From: Argentina anserina
Taxonomy: Eukaryota > Streptophyta > Magnoliopsida > Rosales > Rosaceae
Assembly: GCF_933775445.1 (NCBI RefSeq)
Contig: NC_065874.1
Location: 9,071,001 to 9,135,000 of the forward strand
Reading direction: 5' to 3'
Length of the DNA: 64,000 nucleotides
A program made the translations under genes and the position numbers. How positions within the stretch are numbered: the stretch's first letter is position 1; each line of letters opens with the position of its first letter. The notes under the pieces are model-generated. The model did not search any database, was not told where the DNA came from, and worked only from the letters and a program-made list of their open reading frames with translations. Of the stretch, positions 21,239-37,734 are shown piece after piece.

Positions 21239-24200
21239 CTACCGCGCCTCTAACAATGTAGTGCTGAAGTTATTGGGTGAACAGCGGTCGCATGACCTTG
21301 ATGATGATTCGGGTAGAGTCCGTTCAGTGTAGAAACCAGGGTGCTTTGGCAAAGGCAGCAGAACATCACTGCCCAACATTAGAACCACGGATGACATGGT
21401 CGGTCTATCTTCAGGTACTTGCTGCACACATAACAGACCCACATGAAGACACCTTAACACTTGGGATATGGTGTGAAAATCACACAATGTCTTATCTATT
21501 AGTTCCAGTGGTATATTTTGAGTCCATAGTGTCCATGCCTGACAAATTCAACATATATATGTTAGTAGGATATGGGATTATAAAGCAGCAATGTTATGTT
21601 ATATTAACTTACATGTCCAAGAAGATTAAAATCATGATCCGGGTGACAAAATCCCCTGTTCTTCTCCCTACTCAATAACTCAATCACTACAACTCCAAAG
21701 CTAAATACATCTGATTTCATCGAGAAAATTCCATCTACTGCATATTCAGGCGCCATATAACCGCTACATCAGAAAATGTGAGTTAGAATTGAAAGAGAAT
21801 TTTAAACACAGCAAAAGGTAGGATCTGAAACATGTAACATGTTTTAGCGTACTACTTAACTAGTACTTACTATGTTCCAGCCACTTTGTTAGTATTGGCT
21901 TGACTTTGATCAAAGCTAAATGTTTTAGCCAGACCAAAGTCTGAAATCTTCGGGTTCATGTCTTTATCAAGCAAAATATTGCTTGGTTTCAGATCTCTGT
22001 GGACAATCCTTAATCTTGAGTCTTGGTGAAGATAAAGAAGCCCTCGAGCTGTACCTTCAATAATGTTGTAGCAGGTAGGCCAGTCAAGTGGATTTTGTCT
22101 TTCGTCTGAAGAAATTTAAGCATGTTAAAAAGGAACATGCTGGATAGAATCATAATAGGTTAAGTATAAAAATGGAGGATGATTTGACTGTAAATCCAAG
22201 TTGTTAATTATGGAGAGTATCATACCAAATATAAAGAAGTCCAAACTTCTGTTGGACATGTATTCATATATCAACATTTTTTCCTGATCATGAATGCAAC
22301 AGCCCAGAAGCTTTACAAGATTGCGGTGCTGAAGTTTGGCTATCAGTATAACTTCATTTTTGAACTCCCTCATACCTTGTCCAGAATCCTTTGAACGCCT
22401 CTTTACAGCTATTTCTTTCCCTCCTATCAATGTACCCTATTGATCATTGTTCATAAGTCATGAAATTTATCATTAAAACAGCTCATTTCAATTTGCATAC
22501 AATTTCATTACCTTGTACACAGGTCCAAAACCGCCTTCTCCCAATTTGTTGCTGCTAGAAAAATTGTCAGTGGCATCAGCTACAGTGTTCAGGTCAAAGA
22601 GTGGTAACTCCATGTCTTCCCTTTCTTCTTCAAAGTAATATCTTCGATCTGCAATCCATCAATATTTAACATCTGAAAACTCGATCTCTTCACATTAACA
22701 TATGGCTCTCTTAACAAGTTAACATATAGATGCAAATATTTGTAGTACCAAAATATAATACTAATCATACATCAAAATTAGATACAATGCAATACATAAC
22801 AGAAAACGAATTATGATTAAGAAATTCTGCCTCAAAACTTGCAACCATGTATTTGAAACAATCAGTGTCCATCTGTGAGAAGTACCTTTATTTCTCAATT
22901 TCTTTTTCCGTTTATACAAGAAATATCCAAGCAGTATCATTCCCACTAGAAGAAAAGCAGAGCTGATTACAATTCCTGCTTGCCTTTTCTTGTTGGACTT
23001 GCTCCTCTTCCCAATAGAATCTTAAAGAACAAAACAAGATACAAAACAGTAAATAAGATCATTCACATTAACAACAGAAAATATTGTGATTCAAGAAAAT
23101 TCATCACAGAAAATGTAAAATCTACCTATGTCTGAAGCAGCGATTCGTATGTAAAGGTCTTGAGAGTCAGAGGTGAACTCTCTTATGTCAGTGAGGTTTC
23201 CAAACCAAAGCAAGCAGCCACTTCCCCCTTCCCTGACATCCAAATTGGCATATGCCGTACATGAGCAGTTTTTCGAACACAGTCCCTTGCATTCCTTAAG
23301 GATGATGCTCTTGTCATACCAGGAAGAAGAAGTGTCTGGCAATTTAAAGTTGCTGTACTTTGAGTAGCCATCTGTAGAGTTGCAAGCTAATGGAGTCCTT
23401 CGAACACATCCATCAGACCAATCTGAAGAGTTCCATTTTGTTGGAGATTTAGGTACAAATCCTTTCAAGCATGCACACACGGGGGCGTCATTAGCATTAC
23501 ACTTAGTATTAGCACCACAAAAGGCATAAATTTCACACTGATCTATTTGACTTGCAAAGAAAGACTCCCAACTTTGTGTGTAGTCTATCCATATTAACCA
23601 TTGTGTGATGCCATTGGGATTCAATACATATCTAGAGAACGTTGACCGGTTGAGGAGTGTGTACTCATAATAGAGTTCTGCCTCATTTGACACAAATACA
23701 AACTCAGCTATTGGATTTGGTCGCCTTTGATATCCAGTTAATCCAAGGCCGTTCCACGATCCTGCTCTCGTCAGTATCTTAGCTCCCTTAACTTCAATAA
23801 TTTGAGGTAAGCCACGAGGATCCATTCGTAGTGAAAAGTTTCCTTGAGCAGGATCATCTGTGCTCCTCCAAGAGGAGAGATACCTGTCTAAACCAGTAAC
23901 TAGGTTCCAGCCAAGTTTCATTTCTGATAGTTGTGTATCACAAGGATGATCAAAACTCTGCCAAAGAAAGTTACCAGGGTTAGTGTCATTTCCATCTTTC
24001 ACAACAAGATTTCCCGAATCCAAGAGTTGCAAGACTGGATTCCCTGCAGTTCTTGATGAAGTAGATGACCATACAGTGGCATTTGAACTATTCAGAAGGA
24101 CAACAATTCCTTGATCAGTGAGCATTAAAACTCCTGAAGAATCATTAACCGGTGTTTCTTTATTGGCTACCCACACAACTATGTCAGTAGAAAAAGTGTA

Positions 24201-24389
24201 CCATATTCCCAAGTACTGACCTTTTGACTTACCAAAGAATCCCAATTCAAAGCTTCCATCAGCTGAAACTAGAGTCTCACCACCTCTAACATACTGACCT
24301 GGAGTGATGGTATCTAGTGCAGTTGTACAGGACATTTTTAGGAAGGAGAAAATGAAGGAGCACACCAAAAGGGTTCTAGAGGCTTGCAT
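21239..24389 (-). CDS. G-type lectin S-receptor-like Ser/Thr kinase (copy A)
   Basis: Seven exons: 24389-23126, 23020-22886, 22648-22512, 22436-22226, 22105-21871, 21763-21613 and 21538-21239, all with GT-AG introns and consistent phases, give 810 residues. It is a plasma-membrane receptor kinase of the S-domain (SD1) class. A signal peptide starts at MQASRTLLV; the frame is open further upstream, but this Met aligns with copy B. B-lectin, S-locus glycoprotein and PAN/apple domains (Cys-rich, [12 protein letters not shown]) fill exon 1, the transmembrane helix is in exon 2, and the kinase spans exons 3-7. Kinase motifs are present: [13 protein letters not shown] lysine, [13 protein letters not shown] and MAPEY. 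It looks intact. Its ligand is unknown. Confidence 0.88.
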
Positions 24390-25631
24390 TGATGACTGAC
24401 CGGACTGTACGTATTTTCCTTGTACAAAGTAAGGCATAATATATGCAGAGAAGTTGAAACAAGTTAAAATGGAAAGGTCAAGCTTGCTGCCTTGCTCATA
24501 CATATGTGCAGATGTATTTGCATTATTCTTCAGAAGTTTAATGGAACTATTATACAGGACACTGTCAAAGATGGGATTTATCAAGTTTCTCTATTGTAGA
24601 AAATGCATCTATTACACAATCCAAACCTGGATAGTCAAATTAAGAAAGTAATATGCACTGTGTTTATTCTCTGGTTCACATCCTGACTATCAGTTGACGA
24701 TAATTTGATATGTTTGTATATGTATGCCTGTCCTTTTCTTTGTGTAGCACTATGAAGTATTATTTTTCTAGTCTGATTTCTTGAATATTGACACGGTGAC
24801 ATAATGTAAAAAAAAAAACAGCAACTTTGAAAAGGAGGCTCGTAAACTAATGGTCATCTTTTTCATAAGGGAAGACTCGATCAAATTGGCACTTTGACAG
24901 TTGATTTTAAAATTGACTCAAACATATCAGAAAGTTGGATACTAACCCTTACAGAATTTTCCCAGAAACTCATAATGACAAAGACTAGTGCACGCCTCCC
25001 ACTCCCAGCAGTTTCATGAAGCAACACTTGTGATCAGAAACCCTGCACGCTTTGGCTTACAAATTGTACTCTTCAATCTACAATAACCAGATGAAGATCA
25101 TGTCAAATACTCATGTTTTTCAACCTGCGTGCACTTCACAAGCCTAAGCAGATTACAAGTACACCACAAGCAAGAAAGCGAAAAAACAAAATGAAAGCAT
25201 CTGAAACAGTATTCCTAGAGCAGATATTCAGAAATTGTTATATGCCAGAGCAGTCATAGAACTCAAAGGCACAGGCTGCACAACTGTGTAGATGGCTCTA
25301 GCCATAACAATTTCAGCTATTAGAAAAACCAGGACAGATCAAGCTCGATTGGAATTCAACTCAATTTGTTAAACATATCAAAATCACCTAACCAATAATA
25401 AAACAGAAGAGGATCTCATCATTGTCACAAGATTTCTTTGATCATCTTTGTTGTCAAATCACCTAAACAAATTCACACAATCCATGACTTCTTCCCACAC
25501 CCCATTCACATTCCCCCCTCCTTAATTTGCTTTCACCAGCTCTCCGGCACGTGACCCCTGGGAAGGTCACGTGCTCCTTAACCCCCTCTAAAACCCTTCC
25601 CCATCATTTCGAGAAGCTAAAAACCTCCCAC
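24390..25631. other. Intergenic region between kinase A and PPR relic
   Basis: No supported gene. The first few hundred bases are the promoter side of kinase A. From about 25527 an open frame without ATG leads into the PPR pseudogene. Confidence 0.5.
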
Positions 25632-27960
25632 ATGCTACCAACCAATGTCCCAACCCACCTGAGCCTCAGGTTCCTCAAGATCCACTGCAACTCCGGCGAC
25701 TTACAACGCGCCCGTCACGTGTTCGACCAAATTCCCCAACCGGACCTACGTGCATGGACCCTCCTAATATCAACCCACACCCGTCATGGTCTCCACAGCG
25801 AAGCCATAAACCTCTACACTTCACTCAGAGCTCGAAACACTACCCCTGACAGTCTCCTCCTCCTCTCCGTCGCCAAGGCCTGTGCGGCTCTGGGTGATCT
25901 CCCACACGCCAGGGAGCTTCAACGTGAGGTGGTCCGGGTTCGGATCCGATGTCTCATTGGGCAATGCCATGGTTGACATGTTTGGGAAATGCAAGTGGGT
26001 TGATGGCGCGAGGAAGATGTTCGACGTAATGTCGATGAAGGATGTGATCTCGTCGACGTCGATGTGTGGTTGTTATGTTCGGTGTGGGCTGTTTAGGGAA
26101 GGTTTGGCTGTGTTTAGGGAGATGGGGGTGAGTGGAGTGAGGCCCAATGCGGTGACGGTTGCATATTCTGAGCTGAGGGAGTTGAATTTGGGGAGGGAGG
26201 TTCATGGGTTTGTGGTGAGGAGTGGGATGAATGGGAATGTGTATGTTAGTAGTGGACTTGTGAAGGTGTACGCTAGCTGTGGGAGTATGAGGGAAGCAAA
26301 GAATGTGTTTGATGAAATGTCTGAGAGAGATGTTGTGTCTTGGAATGTGCTTTTGACGGCTTATTTTGATAATGGGGAGTGGGAGGAGGGTATGGAGCTG
26401 TCTTTTAGGATGAGGAGGGAAGGTGTTAGGTTGGATAGGGCGTAGTGGCACGCGGTGATTGGTGGGTGCTCGAAGAATGGGGAGACAGAGCAGGCGCTGA
26501 AAATGACTGGGAAGATGCAGGAGTCGGGGTTTAAACTGAATCAGATTACGGTTACTAGTTTGTTGCAGGCTTGTAAGGATTTGGAGAGCTTGAGGGCGGG
26601 CAAAGAGGTTCATAGCTACATTTTCAGGAATTGTTTGATGGATGACTTGCGAGCACAACAGGTTTGGTTTTCATGTACGCGAAATGTGGAGAGTTGGAAC
26701 TTTCGAGGAGGGTGTTTGGAATGATGCCGGAAAAGGACACGGTTGCTTAGAATACAATGATCATTGGGAACTCAATGCATGGGAACGGAGGAGAGGCATT
26801 GTTGCTGTACAGAAACATGTTAGAGTCCGGGGTGAAACCCAATTCTGTTACTTACACTGGTGTTCTATGTGGTTGCAGTCATTCAAGACTGGTTGATGAA
26901 GGCGTCAAGGTTTTTGATTCAATGAGGGATCACTTGGTAGAACCTGATGCAGATCACTATTCGTGTGTAGTCGATGTACTTAGCCGCGCTGGTCGCCTAG
27001 AAGAGGCCTATTAGTTTATACAGAGAATGCCTATGGAACCTACTGCAGGTGCTTGGGGAGCATTACTTGGTGCCTGTAGAGTGCATAGAAATGTGGAGTT
27101 GGCAAAATTAGCAGCAAACAAGTTGTTTGAGATCGAACCAGATAACCCTGGTAACTATGCATCATTGTCCAACATTTTTGTTACTGCCAAAAGATGGGAA
27201 GAGGCTTCAGAAACTAGGAAGCTGATGAGGGACAGAGGAGTCACAAAAACACCAGGCTGTTCTTGGCTTCAATTAAGAAATAGAGTCTACTCTTGTTGCT
27301 GGCGATAGGAGTAATGAGTTAAACTAGATGAAATCAAGAGAGATTAAAACCAGAATTGGTGTATATACTTGATATTCAACTATCTATTACAAACTTATGG
27401 TGATGCTCTTATATAGAGATGATAGTACAACTATTCTACCAATATACAATTGAGAATTTATTGATGCATTGAAGACATTGATAGTTTTGTCAATGGTAAA
27501 GATTTGTAGGCTTGTATGTCAATGATTGTGTGTTATTGTTGGTGTGACGTCTTGTTGGTGTGACTTCTTGTTGGTGTGCTATGTTGTTTCACATTAGCAT
27601 GCTCATCTTTAACATAACGAACATAGTGAAAAGATATACAAGTTTTTGAAGGAAATGGGTGAGAAGATGAGATTGGCAGGGTTTGTGCCCAACACGGATT
27701 TTGTTATGCAAGATGTGGATCAAGAAGAAAAACTGGTTACTCTTTGCAACTATAGTGAGAAGCTGGCTGTTGCTTTTGCCATGCTTAATTTGAATGGGGA
27801 GTCCAGAATTCGGATATTTAAGAATTCGAGGATATGTGGGGATTGTCATAATGCCATCAAATACATGGCAAAAATAGTTGGTGTGAAGATTATAGTTAGA
27901 GATTCATTGAGGTTTCACCATTTCAATGATGGAGATTGTTCATGTGGAAATTTCTGGTGA
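25632..27960 (+). pseudogene. DYW-class PPR gene, inactivated
   Basis: The original product was a PLS-type PPR protein with E and DYW domains, of the kind that edits organellar RNA. PPR units run from about 25660 to 27010, the E domain to about 27300, and the DYW domain from 27650 to 27960. Damage seen: a one-base frameshift near 25935; TAG stops at 26443, 26748 and 27012; a frameshift near 26650; and a 300-bp solo LTR at 27315-27614 splitting the codons GDRSN and EHSEK. In the DYW domain the CGDCH zinc motif survives, but the HSE catalytic motif reads YSE and the terminal tripeptide is NFW instead of DYW. The first in-frame ATG is at 25632. It is clearly nonfunctional. Confidence 0.88.
27315..27614 (-). 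mobile_element. Solo LTR, copia-like, inserted in the PPR gene
   Basis: A 300-bp insert with TGAGTTAAAC...CTTTAACA ends. On the minus strand it starts TGTTAAAG and ends TTTAACTCA, with a TATATAAGAGC promoter-like stretch inside, as in a short LTR. The PPR coding sequence is continuous if it is removed. The target duplication is unclear: only TAA is shared by both flanks. Confidence 0.65.
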
Positions 27961-28322
27961 TTTTCACAATATAGATATATGAAAGTGGTTACATTGTCTA
28001 TGATTAATGTCATCTAGAGCCATTAATGGGTGAGAAGATGATATAAGATCTGTCCACTGATTGAACCAGGAATCAGCTTCCAACATTTTGATCGAGGATA
28101 ACAAATGATCAACATATAGATGCAAACTAAGATCACCATTCGTGCTGCAATACGAACTCATGAAACACCAAATTATCACCTAAAGCGATAAGCCTAAAGC
28201 ATCAAGTCAAGCTAATAAACACACTTTGTTCCACAAAACAAATTTGTGGTGCCTTATTTGCTTAGATCGAATGATTAATTACTTCATGTCATTCTGGTAA
28301 GCAGGAGATGAACCTTGATGAT
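27961..28322. other. Short intergenic region
   Basis: 3' flanks of the PPR relic and of kinase B face each other here. I see nothing else. Confidence 0.5.
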
Positions 28323-31821
<3,499 letters not shown>

Positions 31822-33973
31822 CAATGTTCTGATCAGAATGCTGAGGACAGAAAGAAATGCACAATGTCTACAGAGAGATTGAAACACCTAAACAATGGGA
31901 ATCTAAAGACTTAGTGGTTTACTAGATTTGTTTAGTCTCCTCACTAATCCTGTTTAAAGTAAGGTCTCATTCGGCCCTTCACTTTCATTATGTAATAACT
32001 ACAAAGAAAGAGGTAGGGAAAACCTAGTTTTATCCATTTTCTTGAATGCAGACAAGGGCTTTTTCTTAAGGGGCTTGTATAATGATATTTTGTAGAATTG
32101 GGCGTCTTGAATGACATATGTATATGGGTTAAAATAGAGATAGGAAACTTAGACTGCAAGAAGCTCATAAACTAACAGACATGGTGTACACACTTACACT
32201 ACACACCCAATGACACTATAAGGCAGCTGAATATAAAAAAACGACCAGATCCAACCTCCTCCCAATTGCAATTAAATTCATCTGTAAACTTAGTCATTAA
32301 ACCTTGGTAGAAAGAAACTCATAATCTAATTCATATGCTGTTCAAAACAAGTAGACTCGATGAATTTTACGGCTGATATGAAATTGATCTAAACATACCG
32401 GAAGTGGACGACAAGCTTCACTGATTTTTCCAAAAACCTTATTTGATAATGTTTCCGGAAGTTGGCATCTTTCAGTGAGAATGTTTTCTCACTGACCACA
32501 ATGAATTGGAGATCATCCATCACTGAAGCTTCACTTCCTGAGTCCTGACCTGTGCATGCGTTCATCATAACTACATCTGCAAAGAATCATTCTATAGAAA
32601 AATGAGCAGTATCTAGCATTATCTCAGCTCAAGTTATCTAAAGTTCTAATGCAGTATAAGAATATGATAACAAATGCAATTTCAGCAAGGTTTCATCATA
32701 TCACCAATAAAGCTCAGACTAAAAGTTCGTTTGTACCTGGAAATGGTTGACTTTGGCCTAGCTATTATATCTTGCATGTGAGAAAATATGAGAAAACAAT
32801 ACATTAGAAAACTGATCAAACAAGTTCAGATTTTTAAGTCCTAACTTCTACACTTGTGTCACATTGCTTTCTCTCCTTGAATATAAAGAATAATAATAAA
32901 AATGAAGAGTGCCCCTTAACATCTGAAATTGAAAACCAACCTTCAATATTTCAGAAGCCGAAGCCAATGCTATTAGCAACAAAGATTCATGCTTCCAGAG
33001 GTACCAATCAGTTTCCTATCTCACCTGTGCATTCGACTCAAAGTTTGTAGTAATACTGGCGAATCAAATTCCCAAATTTTCACCCCGCATCTGAAATGGG
33101 TTTGCATATAACGTTGAACTTCCAAAGAACATTGTTCCCAACTCAAAATCCAAACAGACATTGCATAATGAATTAATGGGTTACACATGTATACAGTACA
33201 TAATACATGAATGCCTAAAGAGTAAATAGAAGATTAAGGTATAAGCACCATCTCTTCCTGCGTATCCTGTGATTTCATTAATCAAAGCTCGAAAACAACC
33301 TCATCGTTCTTACTTTCAAAAAGAAATTTTGATATATGTATTATTCACATAAATATTTTTACGCACGGGACACATTCTTTAGTAAATAAAATATTTTGTT
33401 CTACTGTTGCATCACTAACTGTGAATGATACCTAAGTAATGAATCGCCTTCAGTGTAGTTTTGTAAGGACGGATGTATAGCCCATAAAGATCGGGTCTGG
33501 GCCAAACCGGGTGGGTTAAGCACAGAAGAGATTGTGCCCACGAGCTGTGGGAGAGCGCGTGGATATGGATAACAAAACATGGTATTATGGACTGCTGACA
33601 GTGGAGAAAGCAGAGGAGAGGAGCCAAATTCAGTTGCACATGAAAAATCTAAAATATTTCCTCCATTACCAAATTAACCAGCAAACTGTTCCTTAAGCTG
33701 TGGAAGTTGAACCAAGGAATCACTTCCTGAGATAACACAACTGATATCCAGTGTATGTTTGATTCTGTGCTCCTTGTTCTTCTTTCTTTACTTCATGTTC
33801 AAATTTCCACTCTTTGCTTCCCTGTTCATTGTTATCCATTTCTTTTGTGTTGATATGATGAGGAAGTTGTCCATCCCAGAGTTTTAATTCTTGTTAGTCA
33901 ATAGTGATTCAATACTTAGATGAGGAGTTTTAATTCCTGCAAGTAGTATAATATTAATTTGGATCAAGTTTCC
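31822..33973. other. Intergenic region between kinase B and PPR gene
   Basis: About 2.1 kb without a supported gene. Near 33480-33530 there are GCCCA/TGGGCC motifs (AGCCCATAAAG, CTGGGCCAAA) of the site II kind, common in promoters of plant organellar and ribosomal genes. With the CT-rich stretch at 33770-33800 they probably belong to the PPR gene promoter and leader. Confidence 0.5.
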
Positions 33974-35674
33974 ATGGCTATTCTTGTAAACTCAGTGTCT
34001 CCTATGACACATTCATCACCAGAAACTGCTAGAAGGGGCTGTGGATTCTATTCCCACATCAGGGTCCAGACTTTCTTACTCAACAAGGGCTTTTCTAGAG
34101 CTTTGGCATCAACCCAGATTACCATTTCTCCAAAGGACACTGTTTTCACTTTGCCCAATTGGAGGAATCCCAAGAATGATAGAAGAAGTAGAGAGGTTAG
34201 AATGATTGGTGCCTTTCAGCAGTTAGAGTCTATGATAGGGAAGGGCCAGAAGCCTGATGTGGGTCAAGCAACTCAGCTAATGTATGATCTGTGCAAGGCC
34301 AGTAAGATGAGGAAGGCAGTGAGAGTGATCGAAATGATGGTTGCTTCAGGCATTATACCTGATGCAGCTTCATATACCTTCTTGGTGAACTATTTGTGTA
34401 AAAGAGGGAATATTGGTTATGCGTTGCAGTTGGTTGATAAGATGGAGGAGTATGGATATCCAACAAATACTGTTACTTACAATTCGCTTGTTAGAGGGCT
34501 TTGTGTGCGAGGAAACTTGAATCAAAGCCTGCAGCTTCTGGATAAGCTGATACGCAAGGGGCTTGTCCCAAATGTTTATACTTACTCTTTCTTGCTTGAA
34601 GCGGCTTACAAGGAAAGAGGGGTCAATGAAGCAATGAAGCTCCTGGAGGAGATCATTGCTAAAGGTGGGAAGCCTAATTTGGTTAGCTACAATGTTTTGT
34701 TGACTGGTTTGTGCAAGGAAGGTAGGACTGATGAGGCACTGAACTTCTTTAGGACTTTGCCTTCGATGGGATTCAGACCGAATGTTGTGAGCTATAACAT
34801 TGTACTTAGGAGCTTGTGTTACGAGGGTAGGTGGGAAGAAGCGAATGTACTATTGGCTGAGATGGATGGTGAGGATCGGACACCATCCATAGTTACATAT
34901 AACATCTTAATAGGTTCTCTTGCCGTTCATGGTAGAATAGAAGATGCTCTTGAAGTTTTGGAAGAAATGGTGAAGGGTCAGTTCAAGCCTACTGCTGCAA
35001 GCTACAATCCGATAATTCATTGTCTCTGCAAAGAGGGTAAGGTGGACTATGTGGTGAAGTTGTTAGACCAGATGATGTTCCGGCGATGCAATCCTAATGA
35101 GGGAACATTCAATGCCATTGCTGTGCTATGTGAGCAAGGAATGGTGCAAGAAGCGTACTCTATCCTTCAAAGCCTTGGAAATAAACAGAAGTACTCCACA
35201 ACTGAATTCTACCGAAATGTGATCACAAGCTTGTGCAGGAAAGGGAATACATATCCAGCATTTCAGATGTTATATGAAATGACCAAGTATGGTTTCACTC
35301 CAGATTCTTATACCTATTCATCTTTGATCAGAGGGTTGTGTTTGGAGGGTATGCTAAATGGAGCAGTGGAGATTTTCCATGTCATGGAGGAAAACAACCA
35401 ACGGCCTGATACTGAGAATTTCAATGCCCTTATGCTCGGATTTTGCAAATGTCGAAGAACAGATCTCTCCTTGCAGGTTTTTGAGCTGATGATTGAGAAG
35501 GGGCGAATGCCTAATGAAATGACCTATACCATTCTCGTGGAAGGGCTCGCGCATGAAAAGGAAATGGAGCTGGCAGCCCAAGTTATGAGAGAGTTGCAGG
35601 GGAGACGGGTTATGAGTCCCAATACAGTGGAAAGACTCGTTATGCAGTATGACCTTGAGGAAATACCATTGTAG
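33974..35674 (+). CDS. P-class pentatricopeptide repeat protein, plastid type
   Basis: An intact intronless frame of 566 residues. The ATG at 33974 (context TTTCCATGGCT) is the first in frame; the codon at 33959 is TTG. Residues 1-60 are Ser/Arg-rich with few acidic residues, as in plastid transit peptides. From about residue 70 there are roughly 13 35-residue PPR units, visible as repeated P-(N/D/T)-x-x-(T/S)-Y-(N/T)-x-L-(I/V) blocks such as PNLVSYNVLLTGLCKEG and PDSYTYSSLIRGLCLEG. No E or DYW domain follows, so it is P class: an RNA-binding protein acting in stability, splicing or translation of an organellar transcript. Overall it resembles the Arabidopsis At1g79080 type from memory; I cannot verify this. 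It stands alone between the kinase and a transposon. Confidence 0.9.
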   Translation: MAILVNSVSPMTHSSPETARRGCGFYSHIRVQTFLLNKGFSRALASTQITISPKDTVFTLPNWRNPKNDRRSREVRMIGAFQQLESMIGKGQKPDVGQATQLMYDLCKASKMRKAVRVIEMMVASGIIPDAASYTFLVNYLCKRGNIGYALQLVDKMEEYGYPTNTVTYNSLVRGLCVRGNLNQSLQLLDKLIRKGLVPNVYTYSFLLEAAYKERGVNEAMKLLEEIIAKGGKPNLVSYNVLLTGLCKEGRTDEALNFFRTLPSMGFRPNVVSYNIVLRSLCYEGRWEEANVLLAEMDGEDRTPSIVTYNILIGSLAVHGRIEDALEVLEEMVKGQFKPTAASYNPIIHCLCKEGKVDYVVKLLDQMMFRRCNPNEGTFNAIAVLCEQGMVQEAYSILQSLGNKQKYSTTEFYRNVITSLCRKGNTYPAFQMLYEMTKYGFTPDSYTYSSLIRGLCLEGMLNGAVEIFHVMEENNQRPDTENFNALMLGFCKCRRTDLSLQVFELMIEKGRMPNEMTYTILVEGLAHEKEMELAAQVMRELQGRRVMSPNTVERLVMQYDLEEIPL

Positions 35675-36378
35675 AGATATACTGTGAAGACCAAACCAGA
35701 TAAGAACAAGCACATCATTATGAACATTGACATTTTTAATTCACACTAGGGAACTGAGCATGTAACACACCAGAACATGTTTCTTCATCAGCTTCAAAGG
35801 TTTTACTTCACTACTGAAACCCACAGCTTGTAATCTTGTATTTTTCCAATTTTGCTCCTTAAATTAAGTGCAACTCCTGATGTGGTGTTGGCCTTCTTTC
35901 CTAAAGAAAATTTGATGATAAGAGATTTTCTGTTCCGATGCTAGCTAGCTACAATACATGGTCACGGATGTGCGTTGGCCTCATGACTAAAGAACTGTGA
36001 GATACATTTGGACTGCAGTATTGTGCAGTTGGAACAGACCCCAAGAAATTATGGAATTTCCCTAGTTAACACTGAAAATAGAAGGGCTTAAAGGTATTCA
36101 ACAGATTACGGAAAGAATTCGATGCCAGTCAAAATTTCAGCAGAAATCAGCTGTACAACTCAAATCCAAGCATCCAACTCCACCAGACAGATTTATAAAC
36201 AATGTATTAAATTATCACTTTCTGGAAATCTTTCATTCAGCATCACACTTAATTTTCAACAAAATAGACACTGGTGTGTCCAATTCCTGTATTTAGGTAG
36301 ATAAGAGAAGAATTTTCTTAATAGACAGAACAGCACCTTAAGTAAGTCAAAAACTAGATAGAATCTAAGGATTACCAA
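35675..36378. other. Region between PPR gene and Harbinger element
   Basis: The 3' UTR of the PPR gene probably fills the first ~250 bp (TTGTATTTTTCC and AAATTAAG stretches near 35840-35870). Nothing else is recognised. Confidence 0.5.
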
Positions 36379-37415
36379 GGGGGTGTATTCAATTAAGATT
36401 CTATGAGATTTTTTTGTATTTCAAAAGTCTATAGGTATTCAATTCAAATTTTCAAAAGTCCTTAAAAGTCTGTTGTTATTCAATTAGGATTTAAAAATAT
36501 CCATCAAATTCCCATGATATTCAAAAGTTAGTAGACTTTCAAAGACTCTATTATCTCATTGATTTTGTAGGATTGTTTAGTGCTTACTATAAATACCAAA
36601 ACCCTAAAGAAATCTTGCCACACCACAAGAGATTTTGACGTATTCTATTTCTTCACTTCGAAGATGAAACATCAACATCAAGAGGAGAAGATGAACTGAC
36701 CTTGACAGACTGTGACCTCAACGTTTCTCCTTTCTCTGATAACCAATTGGTACTTGCTCTTTCTCATTATATATTCCTTTTTGTTATCTAGCTCGTTTCA
36801 TATTTATTGATTATGAGAATTGTGAATTAGATCTTTTACTTTATTTCTTATGTTGGAATAGATAATCTGTGTTTGTAATAGGACAAAATTTTGATCTTTT
36901 GATCGTGAGAGAACTAGTACATGATTATGAGAGAAGTAGTAACATTATATATATATATAATTGCATTCTATCTTTCGACTTCTTCCGGATTGAAAAGTCA
37001 TAAAGCAATATAGTTCATAGTGATTAAAATGGTTATATATATAAGGTAGAAGATGGTGATCATCATGTAGTCATTTACTTTAACTTGGTAATGATTATGA
37101 TTCAAGTTTTATGTGGCAAAAAGTCTTATCTTTGTAATCAAATGTATTTTTTTTTCATGAATTTGAAGGAGCCGTGGGTACAAAGAGACTCTTTTTTTCA
37201 CCAATTTACTTACCCTAGTTCTGGGACATATGCCTTGCTCATTTACCCTAACCTGCATGAAGTCAATCTTGATACACAAGAATTTCATCCCCTTTTTGCT
37301 TCTCATGTAATTTTTCCTAAGGGGTTTTCAATTAGGTTTGACATATATTAGATCGGCGTGCTTAGACAAATAGAGCATACTCCAATATAACTTGTGTTCC
37401 TTTATATACACAAGC

Positions 37416-37440
37416 TATATATATATATATATATATATAT
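37416..37440. repeat. (TA)n microsatellite
   Basis: An uninterrupted TA run within the 5' non-coding part of the Harbinger element. Confidence 0.9.
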
Positions 37441-37734
37441 GCATACGTGTATCAATGCTTGTTATTGTCTCAAGCTATGATTTTTTTGCTACAAGGTATT
37501 GTTTAAGTCTTTAATAAATGTTCACAAGCTCTATCTTATTTATACATTGCACTCTTTGTTTGGTGTTTGATCATAGTATCATAATCTTCTCCTCTGTAAC
37601 ATTTGGTCTCTTAAATATAAAAACAAATACATGCTTGGTTTTTCTTTTTTCATATCATTTGTTTTGAGCATGAATACATTGTAGTATATATAAACTAATA
37701 AAAAATTTACTGTATATAAACTAGTCATATTACC

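Noticed and set aside
25954..26658. 234-codon minus-strand frame over the PPR relic
   Set aside because: Reverse complement of PPR coding sequence; His/Pro/Thr-rich and without any motif.
33415..33639. Minus-strand frame of 74 codons upstream of the P-class PPR gene
   Set aside because: Sits in a probable promoter region with site II motifs; no homology recognised.
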